From Candidatus Latescibacterota bacterium (lineage in GTDB: Bacteria; JAAXHH01; JABIQT01): 11,428 nucleotides of DNA. Position numbers and translations under genes: made by a program. This document shows positions 1-6,519 of this stretch, in pieces. The stretch lies in contig JABIQT010001076.1 of NCBI GenBank assembly GCA_018667995.1, positions 1 through 11,428 on the forward strand. Reading direction: 5' to 3'. The notes below the pieces were generated by a model, which worked only from the letters and a program-made list of their open reading frames with translations, ran no database searches and was not told where the DNA came from. Each line of letters opens with the position of its first letter. Position 1 is the first letter of the stretch.

Positions 1-203
1 AGTTTCTCGGACATGGAATTCTGAATTTCGTCCCAGGTGTGCCCCATTCGAACCGCTACGATCCCTGCTACTATGGCCGCTCCAATAATCAAGAGTTCGA
101 TCTTGACATCGTATATTCCGTATCCAACAATGACGAAAATAAACATGGCCACGAGTGGCAGGAGGGCGGCAAACATACCGGGTTCACGAATGGGTCTTGA
201 CAT
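1..203 (-). CDS. nhaC: Na+/H+ antiporter NhaC family, N-terminal fragment (runs off left edge)
   Basis: I read the reverse strand from the ATG at 203 and found 67 open codons to the window edge; an in-frame TGA lies nine codons upstream of that ATG. The peptide starts MSRPIREPGMF. It has a hydrophobic segment at about residues 10-31 (FAALLPLVAMFIFVIVGYGI) and a second at about 36-51, followed by VRMGHTWDEIQNSM. The order of a short polar N-terminus, two membrane helices and then an R-x-G-x-x-W-x-E-I stretch is what I recall for NhaC-type sodium/proton antiporters, inner-membrane proteins that expel Na+ in exchange for protons. No clear Shine-Dalgarno precedes the ATG, so ATG at codon 10 is an alternative start. 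It diverges from the dimethylformamidase-like gene. The family call rests on only 67 residues, so the exact substrate is open. Confidence 0.68.
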   Translation of the reverse strand, partial: MSRPIREPGMFAALLPLVAMFIFVIVGYGIYDVKIELLIIGAAIVAGIVAVRMGHTWDEIQNSMSEK

Positions 204-327
204 TGTTGGTCCAAGGGGATGGTCTTGACGTCAAAGGGAGGATCCAAAAAGTGGAACGATTTCCCTAAGTAACCGGCTCACCACGGGACTCACAAGACTT
301 TTGTGGCAGCAAGACAGGTAAGGAGCA

Positions 328-355
328 TTGACGGTTACACTGTCACATGTAGATT
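328..355 (+). promoter_or_regulatory. Possible sigma70 promoter of the dimethylformamidase-like gene
   Basis: TTGACG at 328-333 matches the -35 consensus in five of six positions. It is followed after 16 bp by TAGATT at 350-355, a four-of-six match to the -10 box. Transcription would start near 362 and give a leader of about 50 nt before the ATG at 412. The weak -10 makes this tentative. Confidence 0.35.
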
Positions 356-397
356 ACCTGTGTTCAATCCCAGAAAGCACAGACTAAAACTCCCCAA

Positions 398-411
398 CTG
401 GAGGTCTCCAG
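398..411 (+). promoter_or_regulatory. Shine-Dalgarno inside a short palindrome, before the 412 start
   Basis: GGAGG at 400-404 lies 7 nt before the ATG at 412 and fixes that start. The site is embedded in CTGGAGGTCTCCAG (398-411), whose 6-bp arms are complementary around two central bases. In RNA the arms could form a small hairpin that hides the Shine-Dalgarno. It could also be a fortuitous dyad. Confidence 0.55.
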
Positions 412-2007
412 ATGCTTGTCGGATATGTGAGCGACGAACGATATGTATCAATTCCCGATGTACCGCTGGAATTTGAGGATGCAAAGGGCCAGTCCATCGA
501 AGCACATTCGCGTGCAACCGGAGCGGTGTATGCGGAGGTAACGGCAGGACGTGAATACCGCGTAACCCTCGCTAAATCCGGATTCGGATTCAAGACAATA
601 ACGATGACGCCAGATAGCTCCGAGCCGTACCACTTCCGCCTGCTCTCAGATTGTCTGCTGGGATATATGTGGCCAAAGTGGGTGAAGGCGGGCGAGAAAT
701 CGGAGTTTCGCGTGCATGCAGTGGAGCAGTATAAACTGGAACTGTGGCGATACGGATGGAAGAAGGAGTTCATCAAAACTGTAGGGTGGTACGATGAGCA
801 CGGCCCCCGTGCGACCATGCAGATCACGCCGGACGGCGACTATACACGCACAGGCGTCCAGTGGAATAGACAGGGCTTCACCAACCCCCACCACTTTCAA
901 TACCTTGAAGCACCGGATAGGACGGGCCTCTACTACCTTCATGCCACGGCCGACTCCGGGCATTTCTTCTCATTTCCATGGATCGTGGCGCCCAGAGAGC
1001 CTGGGGCAGAGATTGCGGTACTTGCATCGAACATAAACTGGAATGCCTACAATAACTTCGGAGGCAGGAGCAATTACATTCATCCAGACGCATGTCCACC
1101 GAAGCCAACCGTGAACGCCCGCTACGATCTAAAGCGCTACACCGACCCTCAACACCGCAACTACGACACAGAGGATTACGCTCCTTTGTCCTTCGACAGA
1201 CCGGAACCTATCAACTTTATCCCAGAAACGGATCAGGTAACGGATCCCATCGAGGGGCGCGCAGGTTGTCATATTGCTCCGGCAGAGTGGCGTTTTTTGG
1301 GCTGGATGGAACGGGAGGGATTCGACTACGATCTCTACGCGGAAACCCAGTTTGACTCCGGCGTTCTGAACCTGGATGACTACAAGATCCTGATTATCAC
1401 GACGCATCCTGAATACTGGTCAAAAGAGATGTATTACACACTAAAGTCGTGGGTGTTCGAGCAAGGAGGCCGCCTTATGTATCTGGGTGGAAACGGCCTC
1501 AACTGCGAAGTGGAAATGCTGGACGAGTACACGATGAAAGTGAAGAACGGAGACGTTACCAGCCTCGATCGACCAGCCGAGGGGCTTGAAAGCCGCTTCA
1601 ATATATACAATGAGTCAGAAGCCAATCTGCTCGGTGTAGCATTTACCGGAACCGGAATAATGACCAGCGCTCCTTACAAGGTAATCGATGCGGATCATTG
1701 GGTCTTTAACGGCGCCGGCGTGCAAAACGGGGATGTCTTCGGGGAAGCGAGTCTGCACATGCGAGTACCCGGGGGCGCGTCCGGACATGAGACTGACAAG
1801 ATCACTGCCAGTTCCCCGGACAATGTCGAGTTGGTAGCCAAGGGCATGAATATAGATGATGGCGGCGCGGAAATCGTAGTCCATGAACCTGGTAAGGGCG
1901 GCATGGTCTTCTCTGCGGGATCTATCACATACCCCGCGTCCATCCTGGTGGACGACGTGATCTCTCGAATGACTTCCAACGTGATCAGCCGATTCCTGAC
2001 GCAATAA
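412..2007 (+). CDS. N,N-dimethylformamidase large-subunit-like protein (531 aa)
   Basis: The 531-residue protein has no signal peptide or membrane segment. Residues 1-75 look like a small beta-sandwich of the carboxypeptidase-regulatory type (inference). From about residue 200 it resembles the C-terminal region of the large subunit of N,N-dimethylformamidase, which hydrolyses dimethylformamide to dimethylamine and formate. Telling segments are NWNAYNNFGG (209-218), LSFDRP (259-264), the glutamine-amidotransferase-like HPEYWS (332-337) and GGNGLN (359-364). The characterised Paracoccus enzyme has an iron site made of two tyrosines and one glutamate. Tyr213 and Glu334 are plausible counterparts by motif and spacing; I could not place the second tyrosine. 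The Paracoccus large subunit is about 760 residues, so this protein is considerably shorter, and no gene for the small subunit is adjacent. The substrate is therefore unknown; I would call it an amidohydrolase of this family. It converges with coaA. Confidence 0.75.
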   Translation: MLVGYVSDERYVSIPDVPLEFEDAKGQSIEAHSRATGAVYAEVTAGREYRVTLAKSGFGFKTITMTPDSSEPYHFRLLSDCLLGYMWPKWVKAGEKSEFRVHAVEQYKLELWRYGWKKEFIKTVGWYDEHGPRATMQITPDGDYTRTGVQWNRQGFTNPHHFQYLEAPDRTGLYYLHATADSGHFFSFPWIVAPREPGAEIAVLASNINWNAYNNFGGRSNYIHPDACPPKPTVNARYDLKRYTDPQHRNYDTEDYAPLSFDRPEPINFIPETDQVTDPIEGRAGCHIAPAEWRFLGWMEREGFDYDLYAETQFDSGVLNLDDYKILIITTHPEYWSKEMYYTLKSWVFEQGGRLMYLGGNGLNCEVEMLDEYTMKVKNGDVTSLDRPAEGLESRFNIYNESEANLLGVAFTGTGIMTSAPYKVIDADHWVFNGAGVQNGDVFGEASLHMRVPGGASGHETDKITASSPDNVELVAKGMNIDDGGAEIVVHEPGKGGMVFSAGSITYPASILVDDVISRMTSNVISRFLTQ

Positions 2008-2159
2008 TGGTTGGAGCACCGGGATGTAACTCAGCACGATCGCCATCGTATCCGGCCACGGGCGGGTGGGATGGTGGCCCACAGTTATGTAAGACAGATT
2101 ACGGTTGCCAATTTAAGATTTATTGGAGGCAAGACGTAGCGCGAGTCTTGCACACCCCA
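2008..2159. terminator. Convergent intergenic region with two hairpin candidates
   Basis: This 152-bp gap lies between the convergent 412-2007 gene and coaA. GCAAGAC (2129-2135) pairs with GTCTTGC (2145-2151) around a 9-nt loop. GGCCAC (2054-2059) pairs with GTGGCC (2074-2079) around a 14-nt loop. Neither is followed by a clear T-run on either strand, so they are weak candidates for termination of the two converging transcripts. Confidence 0.3.
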
Positions 2160-3116
2160 TTACAGTTTTCTAAGCCGGACCTGATCAACGATGTGCTGTG
2201 CACCTTTATCAATGATAAGATCTGCCCGGCCGCGGGTTGGGAGGATATTCTCGCGAAGGTTGACGCCGTTGATATCGCGCCAGATACCTCTGGCCACCTC
2301 CACGGCTTCTTCGATGGAGAGCGATCCGTAGTGGTGGAAGTAGGATTTGGGGTTCTGGAAGGAGGTCTCGCGGAGTCGTAGAAACCGCTCCACATACCAC
2401 TGCTCCAGATCGTACTCTTCGGCACTGACGTATATGGCAAAATCGATAAAATCAGATAGAAAGGTGCGATCGCCCTCGCGACCAGTCTGCAGAATATTCA
2501 AACCCTCGAGAATCATAATGTCAGGCCGGTCGACCGTCTGCAACTGGTCTGGTACAATATCATATGAGAGGTGCGAGTAGACGGGCCCCGTCACGGGAGA
2601 CACGCCCGATTTCACATCCGCCACAAATCGCACCAGCCGCTTTACATCGTAGCTTTCAGGAAACCCTTTTCTGTGCATGATGCCCCGCGTCTCAAGATCT
2701 CTGTTTGAACAGAGAAAGCCGTCTGTGGTCACGAGGTCCACACGCGGGTGATCGGGCCAGCGACTCAGAAGGGCCTGCAGAATCCGTGCGGTAGTACTCT
2801 TCCCTACTGCCACACTACCCGCTATTCCAATGACATAGGGCACTTTTGCCGCAGGTTGGCCGAGGAATGTATCCATCACCTGATACAGGCTCTGTGCGGC
2901 AGCAACATGCAGATTCAGAAGCCGCGACAGTGGCAGGTAGATCTCGGCCACTTCGGTGAGCGACACCTCCTCATTGATACCGCGTAACTCGGCGAGATCC
3001 GCTTCGGTCAATGTGAGTGGCGTGGCAGCTCGAAGTCCGGCCCAAGCATCACGGGCAAATTCCACATAAGGCGTGAACGTCGTGCTCTCGTGTAAAATTG
3101 TCATCCTATATTCCAT
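2160..3116 (-). CDS. coaA: Type I pantothenate kinase
   Basis: This gene encodes a bacterial type I pantothenate kinase, the cytosolic ATP-dependent enzyme that makes 4'-phosphopantothenate in the first step of coenzyme A synthesis. The 318-residue product matches Escherichia coli CoaA (316 aa) along its whole length from memory, with the N-terminal [15 protein letters not shown] and the C-terminal end VRLRKL. The Walker A motif GSVAVGKS is at residues 100-107. TTDGF (130-134) carries the likely catalytic Asp132. KGFPESYD (150-157), YSHLSYD (180-186) and ILEGLN (202-207) are all intact. In E. coli this type is feedback-inhibited by CoA, and Arg111, likely equivalent to its Arg106, is present. 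An ATG four codons downstream (at 3104) is an equally plausible start. It lies 87 bp downstream of the enolase-superfamily gene on the same strand and may be co-transcribed with it. Confidence 0.97.
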   Translation of the reverse strand: MEYRMTILHESTTFTPYVEFARDAWAGLRAATPLTLTEADLAELRGINEEVSLTEVAEIYLPLSRLLNLHVAAAQSLYQVMDTFLGQPAAKVPYVIGIAGSVAVGKSTTARILQALLSRWPDHPRVDLVTTDGFLCSNRDLETRGIMHRKGFPESYDVKRLVRFVADVKSGVSPVTGPVYSHLSYDIVPDQLQTVDRPDIMILEGLNILQTGREGDRTFLSDFIDFAIYVSAEEYDLEQWYVERFLRLRETSFQNPKSYFHHYGSLSIEEAVEVARGIWRDINGVNLRENILPTRGRADLIIDKGAQHIVDQVRLRKL

Positions 3117-3203
3117 TGTTGCTGCGCATTACTAATTGTGAGATACATTGATACACACACTATCATTCACCGAAGCGGTTGTCCAGATTCCAGTATTCCG
3201 GGG

Positions 3204-4313
3204 CTACGAAATCTGGGCATAATCGATCTGCTGCCGATCAAGCCGCTCCTGGATAGGTTCGGCACCAGCACCGGGTCGATCTGAGAGCGTCATGGTCGAT
3301 GGTCCTGATAGTGTAATATCCGGTTCTGACAGATCCTCTGTATAGAAACGTGAACTCGGAAACACGTCCGACGGATACTTCATTCCGGGCAAAGTGGCCA
3401 ATGCTTTGCAGACCGACGCGCCCAGGGCCGATTCCAGCATACCTCCAGTCCAGCAGGGAATATCCGCCTCCTGACAGATTCGATGAATCTCGAGAGCATG
3501 CGTGATGCCACCCACGCGACAGGGCTTGATATTCACCCACTGACATGCCTTTATCTTCAGCGCCCGACGTACCTTTGCTGGCGATGTTATACTTTCGTCC
3601 AGGCAGACAGGGGTATCGATTTGTCGCTGCAATTCAGCGTGATCTACCAGGTCATCGTGCATTAGCGGCTGTTCGATCATGGCCAGGTTGTACTGGTCCA
3701 ACTTCTTGAACATATCCAGATCATCGAGGGTATATCCACTATTGCAGTCAATATGGAAGACCTGGTCGGGAAACGTAGATCGGACGGCAGAGACCATATC
3801 AACACCCCATCCGGGGCAGTACTTTAGCTTAATGCGAGAAAATCCTGCGGAATTGGCCTTCTCAATGTTGGCCAGGAGCATATCGATATCATCCTGTACT
3901 CCGAAATCGGCACCCACCTCGATCACATCCGAGGTTCCCCCGATGGCCTTCCACAGGGGTTGACCTGCTTGACGCGCGTGTAAATCCCACCATGCCGAAT
4001 CAAGCCCACCCTTGGCAAAGAAATTCCCTTTCACCCAGGAAAAGCACCCATGAAGTGCCGATCCGGAATCCACATCATTCCCCACCACAGCCGGTGCCAG
4101 CACGTTCTTAATCACCTGGTAGACCCCTGCTGTATACTCCGGACTATATGCCGGACTACTCAGTGGGGTAGTTTCCCCCCAGCCAAAATCCGACCCGGCC
4201 CACATGCGAACAAGCACACTCTCAATCACATCATCACTGCCATAGGCTGTCCGCCAAGGATAAATCAACGGCATGGCGACGTGAAAGAGTTCGATCCGAT
4301 CGATCTTCGGCAT
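3204..4313 (-). CDS. Enolase-superfamily enzyme, N-succinylamino acid racemase / o-succinylbenzoate synthase type
   Basis: The 369-residue protein belongs to the muconate-lactonising (MLE) subgroup of the enolase superfamily, whose members abstract an alpha proton from a carboxylate bound to Mg2+. The acid/base motif K-x-K is at Lys162/Lys164. Metal ligands are Asp189 (HIDCNSGY), Glu214 (IEQP) and Asp239 (LDES), and the opposing base is Lys263 (NIKPCRVGG). The segment TGGMLESALG (289-298) is characteristic of the NSAR/OSBS family. This fold is shared by o-succinylbenzoate synthase (MenC, menaquinone pathway) and N-acyl or N-succinyl amino acid racemases. No other men gene is in the window, so I favour a racemase or unknown dehydratase/racemase role. 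GGAG lies 7 nt before the ATG and supports the start. The GxxExxY repeat unit begins 38 bp upstream of the start codon. Confidence 0.88.
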   Translation of the reverse strand: MPKIDRIELFHVAMPLIYPWRTAYGSDDVIESVLVRMWAGSDFGWGETTPLSSPAYSPEYTAGVYQVIKNVLAPAVVGNDVDSGSALHGCFSWVKGNFFAKGGLDSAWWDLHARQAGQPLWKAIGGTSDVIEVGADFGVQDDIDMLLANIEKANSAGFSRIKLKYCPGWGVDMVSAVRSTFPDQVFHIDCNSGYTLDDLDMFKKLDQYNLAMIEQPLMHDDLVDHAELQRQIDTPVCLDESITSPAKVRRALKIKACQWVNIKPCRVGGITHALEIHRICQEADIPCWTGGMLESALGASVCKALATLPGMKYPSDVFPSSRFYTEDLSEPDITLSGPSTMTLSDRPGAGAEPIQERLDRQQIDYAQIS

Positions 4314-4350
4314 TTTCTTGCTCCGGTTTGTTTAACGGCAGAGACACTTT

Positions 4351-4374
4351 TTCACCACAAAGACACAAAGGTAC
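4351..4374 (+). repeat. Left inverted repeat, tandem CACAAAG units
   Basis: After TTCA come the 8-bp units CCACAAAG and ACACAAAG, then a degenerate GTACAATG that runs past the perfect repeat. The first 20 bases match the inverted right copy with a single A/G difference at position 13. Confidence 0.85.
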
Positions 4375-4450
4375 AATGAACTTACGAATTTCTTGATTCC
4401 TGTGCGACTGTAAATCTGGAAGAGATTCGGTCGTTCACGAGCCACATTTC

Positions 4451-4864
4451 TTGGAGGATGGGTACTTGAAAGGAGCCTTCTGCAGTATTTCACCTGCAAC
4501 CAATAGAGTCTCGCGCTATGTAGTCGATGCTTCCTATAGGATTCATTCTCGCCTGGGCCCGGGCCTACTTGAAAGCGTTTACGAGTCCTGCCTTTTCTAC
4601 GAGCTGACAAACAAAGGTCTTCAGGTGCGTCGCCAGACTCTGGTTGCAATCAAATACGATGATATCGAAATCAATGCAGGACTGCGATTAGACCTATTGG
4701 TAAACGACTGCCTGATAGTGGAGCTAAAATCTGTTGAGTCAATTCTTCCGATTCATCATGCCCAAGTGTTGACGTATCTCAAGCTAACCGGCCATCGCCT
4801 TGGTCTGTTGATAGACTTCAATGTACCGCTGATAAAGACTGGAATAAAACGAATAGCGCTCTGA
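4451..4864 (+). CDS. GxxExxY family protein (predicted PD-(D/E)XK nuclease)
   Basis: The C-terminal 120 residues are a typical GxxExxY protein. The signature G38-L-L-E41-S-V-Y44 is followed by RLDLLV with Asp81, IVELKSVE with Glu91 and Lys93, then a glutamine helix HHAQVLTYLK (102-111) and the end LLIDFNVPLIKTGIKRI. The D...ExK arrangement is the catalytic core of the PD-(D/E)XK nuclease superfamily, so a DNA- or RNA-cutting activity is possible but unproven. The start is uncertain. The longest frame begins at a TTG (4451), gives about 14 residues more than usual, and has no good Shine-Dalgarno; an AAGGAG at 4469-4474 would suit a later non-ATG start. No ATG lies in frame before the conserved domain. 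The gene is antisense to both neighbours and sits alone between inverted repeats. Confidence 0.88.
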   Translation: MEDGYLKGAFCSISPATNRVSRYVVDASYRIHSRLGPGLLESVYESCLFYELTNKGLQVRRQTLVAIKYDDIEINAGLRLDLLVNDCLIVELKSVESILPIHHAQVLTYLKLTGHRLGLLIDFNVPLIKTGIKRIAL

Positions 4865-4875
4865 CATCAGGTCTT

Positions 4876-4899
4876 GTGGCTTTGTGCCTTTGTGGTGAA
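4876..4899 (-). repeat. Right inverted repeat, tandem CTTTGTGN units
   Basis: On the plus strand this reads as a degenerate unit ending TTGTGG, followed by CTTTGTGC, CTTTGTGG and TGAA. It is the inverted partner of 4351-4370 and lies 11 bp after the GxxExxY stop codon. Confidence 0.85.
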
Positions 4900-4907
4900 T
4901 TGGGGAG

Positions 4908-6119
4908 CTACCGACTGTCCAGGTACCCCAATAAGCACTCGGTCACAGCTTCCGCCAGTTCCGGATCGTTGATATTACAGTCCAGCTCGGTTACCGTGAT
5001 ATCTGGTCGTACGTTTTCCCTGATGGCATCGAAGAGTGCTCTGTCCGCCTCCGGCCACCAGTACTCGCCGTCCGGGCTGTCCAGAATGGACAGGCCTTTC
5101 AGAGGGAGGAAGAAGGCCACCGGTCCTGTGGCGGCATTGGCTTTCTCCGCCAGAATTTGACCAAGTCGGGCGTTTTCGGCCACGTCGGTTCGCATCAAGG
5201 TGATATTGGGATTCCACTTGTGGAGATTCCGCTCTCGATAGACTTCGGGTACCGTGTCCGGCGCCCAGAAATTGGCCATATCCATGCAACCTGGAACTAT
5301 GACCTGTGGGATGCCAGCTTTGGCAGCACCGTCCAGGCGAGTGGGACCGGCGGACAAGACTCCGCCCACGAGCTCATCGGCCCATTCCGTGGTGGTAATG
5401 TCGAGAACACCTTCAATCATGCCATCCGCTATCAGTCCCTCCATGGTCTGACCACCGGTGCCCGTGCAGTGAAACACCAGCACCTCATACCCCTTTGCTT
5501 CCATGAGTGCTCGAGCCTGGTCCACCGCCTGTGTCGTATTTCCGAACATAGTTGCGGCGATCAGCGGTTTCTCTTCAACCGGAGCCGGTTCTGTCTCAAC
5601 CATACCGACAATGGCACCTACGGCATTGGAATATATCTGGCGACTGATTCTGTTGATCCCGGCCACATCCACAACGGAGGGGATCATCACTATGTCCTTA
5701 ACGCCTACATAGGGAGCCGTGTCTCCTGAGGCCACCGTCGACACCATCACCTTGGGAAATCCCACCGGTAGTACGCGCATAGCGCTCGTTCCCACCGATG
5801 TGCCCGCCGAGCCGCCCATGCTGAGTATCCCATCAATCGTGCCGTTGTGATGAACGATCTCGATAATCTCAGCGACACCGTGGGCCATTGCCGCAATGGC
5901 CTCCCCGCGATCGTTCTGCGTCTTCAGCGTATCAATAGAGGTACCCGCGGCAACCGCAACTTCCTCCCGCGACACATCTGCCTTGAACAACGGCGGATCT
6001 ATGACACCGGTATCCACCACAAAGGTACGGTGGCCACGTCGTTCAATTTCATCCTTTACGAACCGGAACTCCTCGCCCTTGGAATCCAGTGCCCCTACGA
6101 TGGTTATCGTCTTCGGCAT
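4908..6119 (-). CDS. Tm-1-like / UPF0261 family protein
   Basis: The 403-residue product is a full-length UPF0261 protein, the family of the ATP-binding N-terminal domain of the tomato Tm-1 virus-resistance protein. Recognisable segments are the start TITIVGALDSKGEE (4-17), VVDTGVIDPP (34-43), the glycine-rich ILSMGGSAGTSVGT (98-111), MFGNTTQAVDQA (191-202), HCTGTGGQTME (217-227) and VPGCMDMANFW (275-285). The bacterial role is not established. Members often sit in catabolic gene clusters with dehydrogenases or hydrolases, in line with the enolase-superfamily gene downstream here. The C-terminal TIM-barrel domain fused in some homologues is absent. I chose the ATG at 6119 because GGGAG lies 8 nt before it; an in-frame GTG at 6134 would add five residues but would contain that Shine-Dalgarno. 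Confidence 0.9.
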   Translation of the reverse strand: MPKTITIVGALDSKGEEFRFVKDEIERRGHRTFVVDTGVIDPPLFKADVSREEVAVAAGTSIDTLKTQNDRGEAIAAMAHGVAEIIEIVHHNGTIDGILSMGGSAGTSVGTSAMRVLPVGFPKVMVSTVASGDTAPYVGVKDIVMIPSVVDVAGINRISRQIYSNAVGAIVGMVETEPAPVEEKPLIAATMFGNTTQAVDQARALMEAKGYEVLVFHCTGTGGQTMEGLIADGMIEGVLDITTTEWADELVGGVLSAGPTRLDGAAKAGIPQVIVPGCMDMANFWAPDTVPEVYRERNLHKWNPNITLMRTDVAENARLGQILAEKANAATGPVAFFLPLKGLSILDSPDGEYWWPEADRALFDAIRENVRPDITVTELDCNINDPELAEAVTECLLGYLDSR

Positions 6120-6258
6120 GCGATATACTCCCACTCAATTCAGTCTATTACTTATTGTGCTGTTTGGGCTATAGAGAAACGTAGAGGATCAAGTCTGTCA
6201 ACCGAAATATATCTACCGTTTCTTGACCCAGCCTCGCAGTCGTTTTATACTTAATGTT
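6120..6258. other. Divergent intergenic region between the Tm-1-like and zinc-ribbon genes
   Basis: This 139-bp region separates two divergent genes. On the minus strand, TTGACA (6196-6201) could be the -35 box for the Tm-1-like gene, but no good -10 box sits at 16-18 bp, so I do not call a promoter there. The plus-strand promoter is listed separately. Confidence 0.5.
6223..6251 (+). promoter_or_regulatory. Sigma70-type promoter of the zinc-ribbon gene
   Basis: TTGACC (6223-6228) and TATACT (6246-6251) each match the consensus in five of six bases and are separated by the ideal 17 bp. The expected start of transcription, about 7-8 nt after the -10 box, falls at or beside the A of the ATG at 6259. 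This makes the mRNA probably leaderless and rules out the upstream in-frame TTG at 6223 as a start codon. Confidence 0.7.
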
Positions 6259-6459
6259 ATGCCTGAACAATTCCATTGCACCTCCTGCGGAGCTCCGCTC
6301 ATTTCAATCAAGGGCGCACGATTCAGATGCGAAGCCTGCTCTTCGGAATTTGGGATATTTCGCAAGGTACCTCCATATACGGGAATCCGGACCGTCAAAC
6401 TATCTACAGAGGCCCAAATTCGCTTAGCAGAGGGCAAACCTGATCCACGTCGGCCATGA
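6259..6459 (+). CDS. Small zinc-ribbon protein (66 aa)
   Basis: The product starts MPEQFHCTSCGAPL and has two CxxC knuckles, Cys7/Cys10 (CTSC) and Cys23/Cys26 (CEAC), twelve residues apart. That spacing is typical of a small zinc ribbon. The C-terminal 35 residues are polar and end KPDPRRP, with no known domain. I do not recognise the family; its role could be nucleic-acid binding, protein contact or metal storage. No Shine-Dalgarno precedes the ATG, and the promoter places the transcript start at the initiation codon. It diverges from the Tm-1-like gene and converges with nrdJ. Its stop codon (6457-6459) abuts the terminator hairpin shared with nrdJ. Confidence 0.72.
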   Translation: MPEQFHCTSCGAPLISIKGARFRCEACSSEFGIFRKVPPYTGIRTVKLSTEAQIRLAEGKPDPRRP

Positions 6460-6493
6460 AAAAAGGGCGTGAGATCAAGAATCTCACGCCCTT
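6459..6493 (-). terminator. Strong intrinsic terminator of nrdJ, shared with the zinc-ribbon gene
   Basis: AAGGGCGTGAGAT (6463-6475) and ATCTCACGCCCTT (6481-6493) form a perfect 13-bp stem with a 5-nt loop. On the minus strand the stem runs straight into six T residues (6464-6459), a canonical intrinsic terminator 26 bp after the nrdJ stop. On the plus strand the following sequence, TAGATGTTTTCG, is a weaker tail, so the hairpin may also end the zinc-ribbon transcript. Confidence 0.9.
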
Positions 6494-6519
6494 AGATGTT
6501 TTCGTCTAACCGAACGGTC

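Larger units (their letters stand above)
204..411. other. Divergent intergenic region between nhaC and the dimethylformamidase-like gene
   Basis: This 208-bp stretch separates two divergent genes and holds no convincing ORF. It contains the plus-strand promoter candidate and the palindromic ribosome-binding region listed separately. I did not find a convincing sigma70 promoter facing nhaC. Confidence 0.6.
4351..4899. mobile_element. 549-bp inverted-repeat unit carrying only a GxxExxY gene
   Basis: The unit is bounded by TTCACCACAAAGACACAAAG (4351-4370) and its reverse complement (4880-4899) with one mismatch in 20. It contains one plus-strand gene and no recognisable transposase. It lies between two minus-strand genes, starting 38 bp before the start codon of the enolase-superfamily gene and ending 8 bp after the stop codon of the Tm-1-like gene. 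Removing it would leave those genes about 45 bp apart, an operon-like spacing. I saw no convincing target-site duplication; only TT occurs on both outer edges. From memory, GxxExxY genes in many genomes are flanked by similar CACAAAG-rich repeats, which would fit a non-autonomous or nuclease-driven mobile unit, but mobility is inferred. Confidence 0.6.

Noticed and set aside
5157-5729. 190-codon plus-strand open frame opposite the Tm-1-like gene
   Set aside because: It is a shadow of a well-supported minus-strand gene, with no ribosome-binding site or motif of its own.
6254-6260. ATG at 6254 as the start of a different small protein
   Set aside because: It is out of frame with the CxxC-CxxC protein and lies only 2 nt after the -10 box, before the expected transcript start.
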